From the NCBI GenBank assembly GCA_003526525.1, contig DPVV01000274.1:1-6158 (forward strand): a stretch of 6,158 nt of DNA, written 5' to 3'. Position 1 is the first letter of the stretch. Every line of letters begins with the position of its first letter. The notes below the pieces were generated by a model. That model ran no database searches. It was not told the DNA's origin and saw only the letters and a list, made by a program, of their open reading frames with translations. Of this stretch, positions 5,979-6,158 are shown piece after piece. The DNA comes from Lachnoclostridium phytofermentans. Lineage in GTDB: Bacteria > Bacillota > Clostridia > Lachnospirales > Lachnospiraceae. Both the position numbers and the translations under genes were made by a program.

Positions 5979-6007
5979 AGTATACCTTCATTGCAATTGT
6001 TTTTCAA
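5979..6007 (-). promoter_or_regulatory. Promoter of the tgt-yajC unit
   Basis: On the minus strand TTGAAA (6002-6007), an exact 17-bp spacer and TATACT (5979-5984) form a near-consensus sigma-A promoter. The start would be near 5972, giving a leader of about 180 nt that contains the hairpin at 5810-5875. It is the best promoter in the window for the minus-strand operon. Confidence 0.7.
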
Positions 6008-6158
6008 CTAAATTTTTTCTAAACGGTTTTCGTAGCTTCTTTCATATTGTTAACATTAATTCCATTTATAGTCATAAAAATATTTTTCCTTGTATATTGA
6101 CATTTTATACCAATTTAGAATAAATATTTATGCATATTACCGAGGTATACTAGATAAA
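6008..6158. other. AT-rich edge region, no gene seen
   Basis: This stretch upstream of the tgt promoter is very AT-rich, and I see no supported coding frame or RNA gene. The only marked feature is a small inverted pair, TACC/GGTA with a 2-nt centre, near the right edge. Together with the tgt leader it makes over 360 bases without a protein gene. Confidence 0.5.

Noticed and set aside
5618..6123. Plus-strand open frames overlapping the tgt 5' end and leader (5618-5914, 5923-6123)
   Set aside because: Compositionally AT-driven, no convincing ribosome binding site, and they run across the tgt promoter, operator and hairpin.

Overview
The window looks like ordinary chromosome from an AT-rich, low-GC Firmicute, most likely a clostridium of the family Lachnospiraceae (Clostridium/Lachnoclostridium phytofermentans-like). 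The reasons are strong AGGAGG-type ribosome binding sites, sigma-A-type promoters, a tgt-yajC pair of clostridial type, and a TIGR04086-type four-helix membrane protein close by. The species guess is an inference from overall resemblance, not from a search.

Layout, left to right. Positions 1-2350 (minus strand) hold most of a large exported 5'-nucleotidase / 2',3'-cyclic-nucleotide phosphodiesterase (CpdB/UshA superfamily). Its 3' end lies beyond the left edge. Positions 2351-2676 carry no convincing gene. They hold the promoter region of the nucleotidase, with spaced direct repeats, and a dense run of dyads including one GC-rich palindrome. Positions 2677-3051 (minus) encode a 124-residue membrane protein. 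Positions 3052-3182 form a divergent promoter region. Positions 3183-4046 (plus) encode a PHP-domain phosphoesterase of the YciV/RNase AM type. Positions 4047-4272 separate convergent genes and hold a strong, internally branched bidirectional terminator. Positions 4273-4605 (minus) are yajC and 4654-5790 (minus) are tgt; the two form one transcription unit. Positions 5791-6158 are the tgt leader and promoter region, with a long imperfect hairpin next to the tgt ribosome binding site, a near-consensus promoter, and a perfect dyad over the predicted transcription start.

How the genes relate. Tgt inserts the queuosine precursor base into tRNA, and YajC is an accessory subunit of the Sec translocon; the pairing is a widely conserved genomic association without an obvious shared pathway. 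The PHP enzyme and the CpdB-like enzyme both probably hydrolyse nucleotides or short RNA products, one in the cytoplasm and one outside the membrane. They are separately transcribed, so a joint role is only inference.

I found no mobile element, CRISPR array, rRNA or tRNA, and no clear sign of an undescribed multi-gene system. The signals most worth following are intergenic: the tgt promoter/operator/leader arrangement, the composite dyad cluster at 2491-2614, and the branched terminator at 4153-4232.
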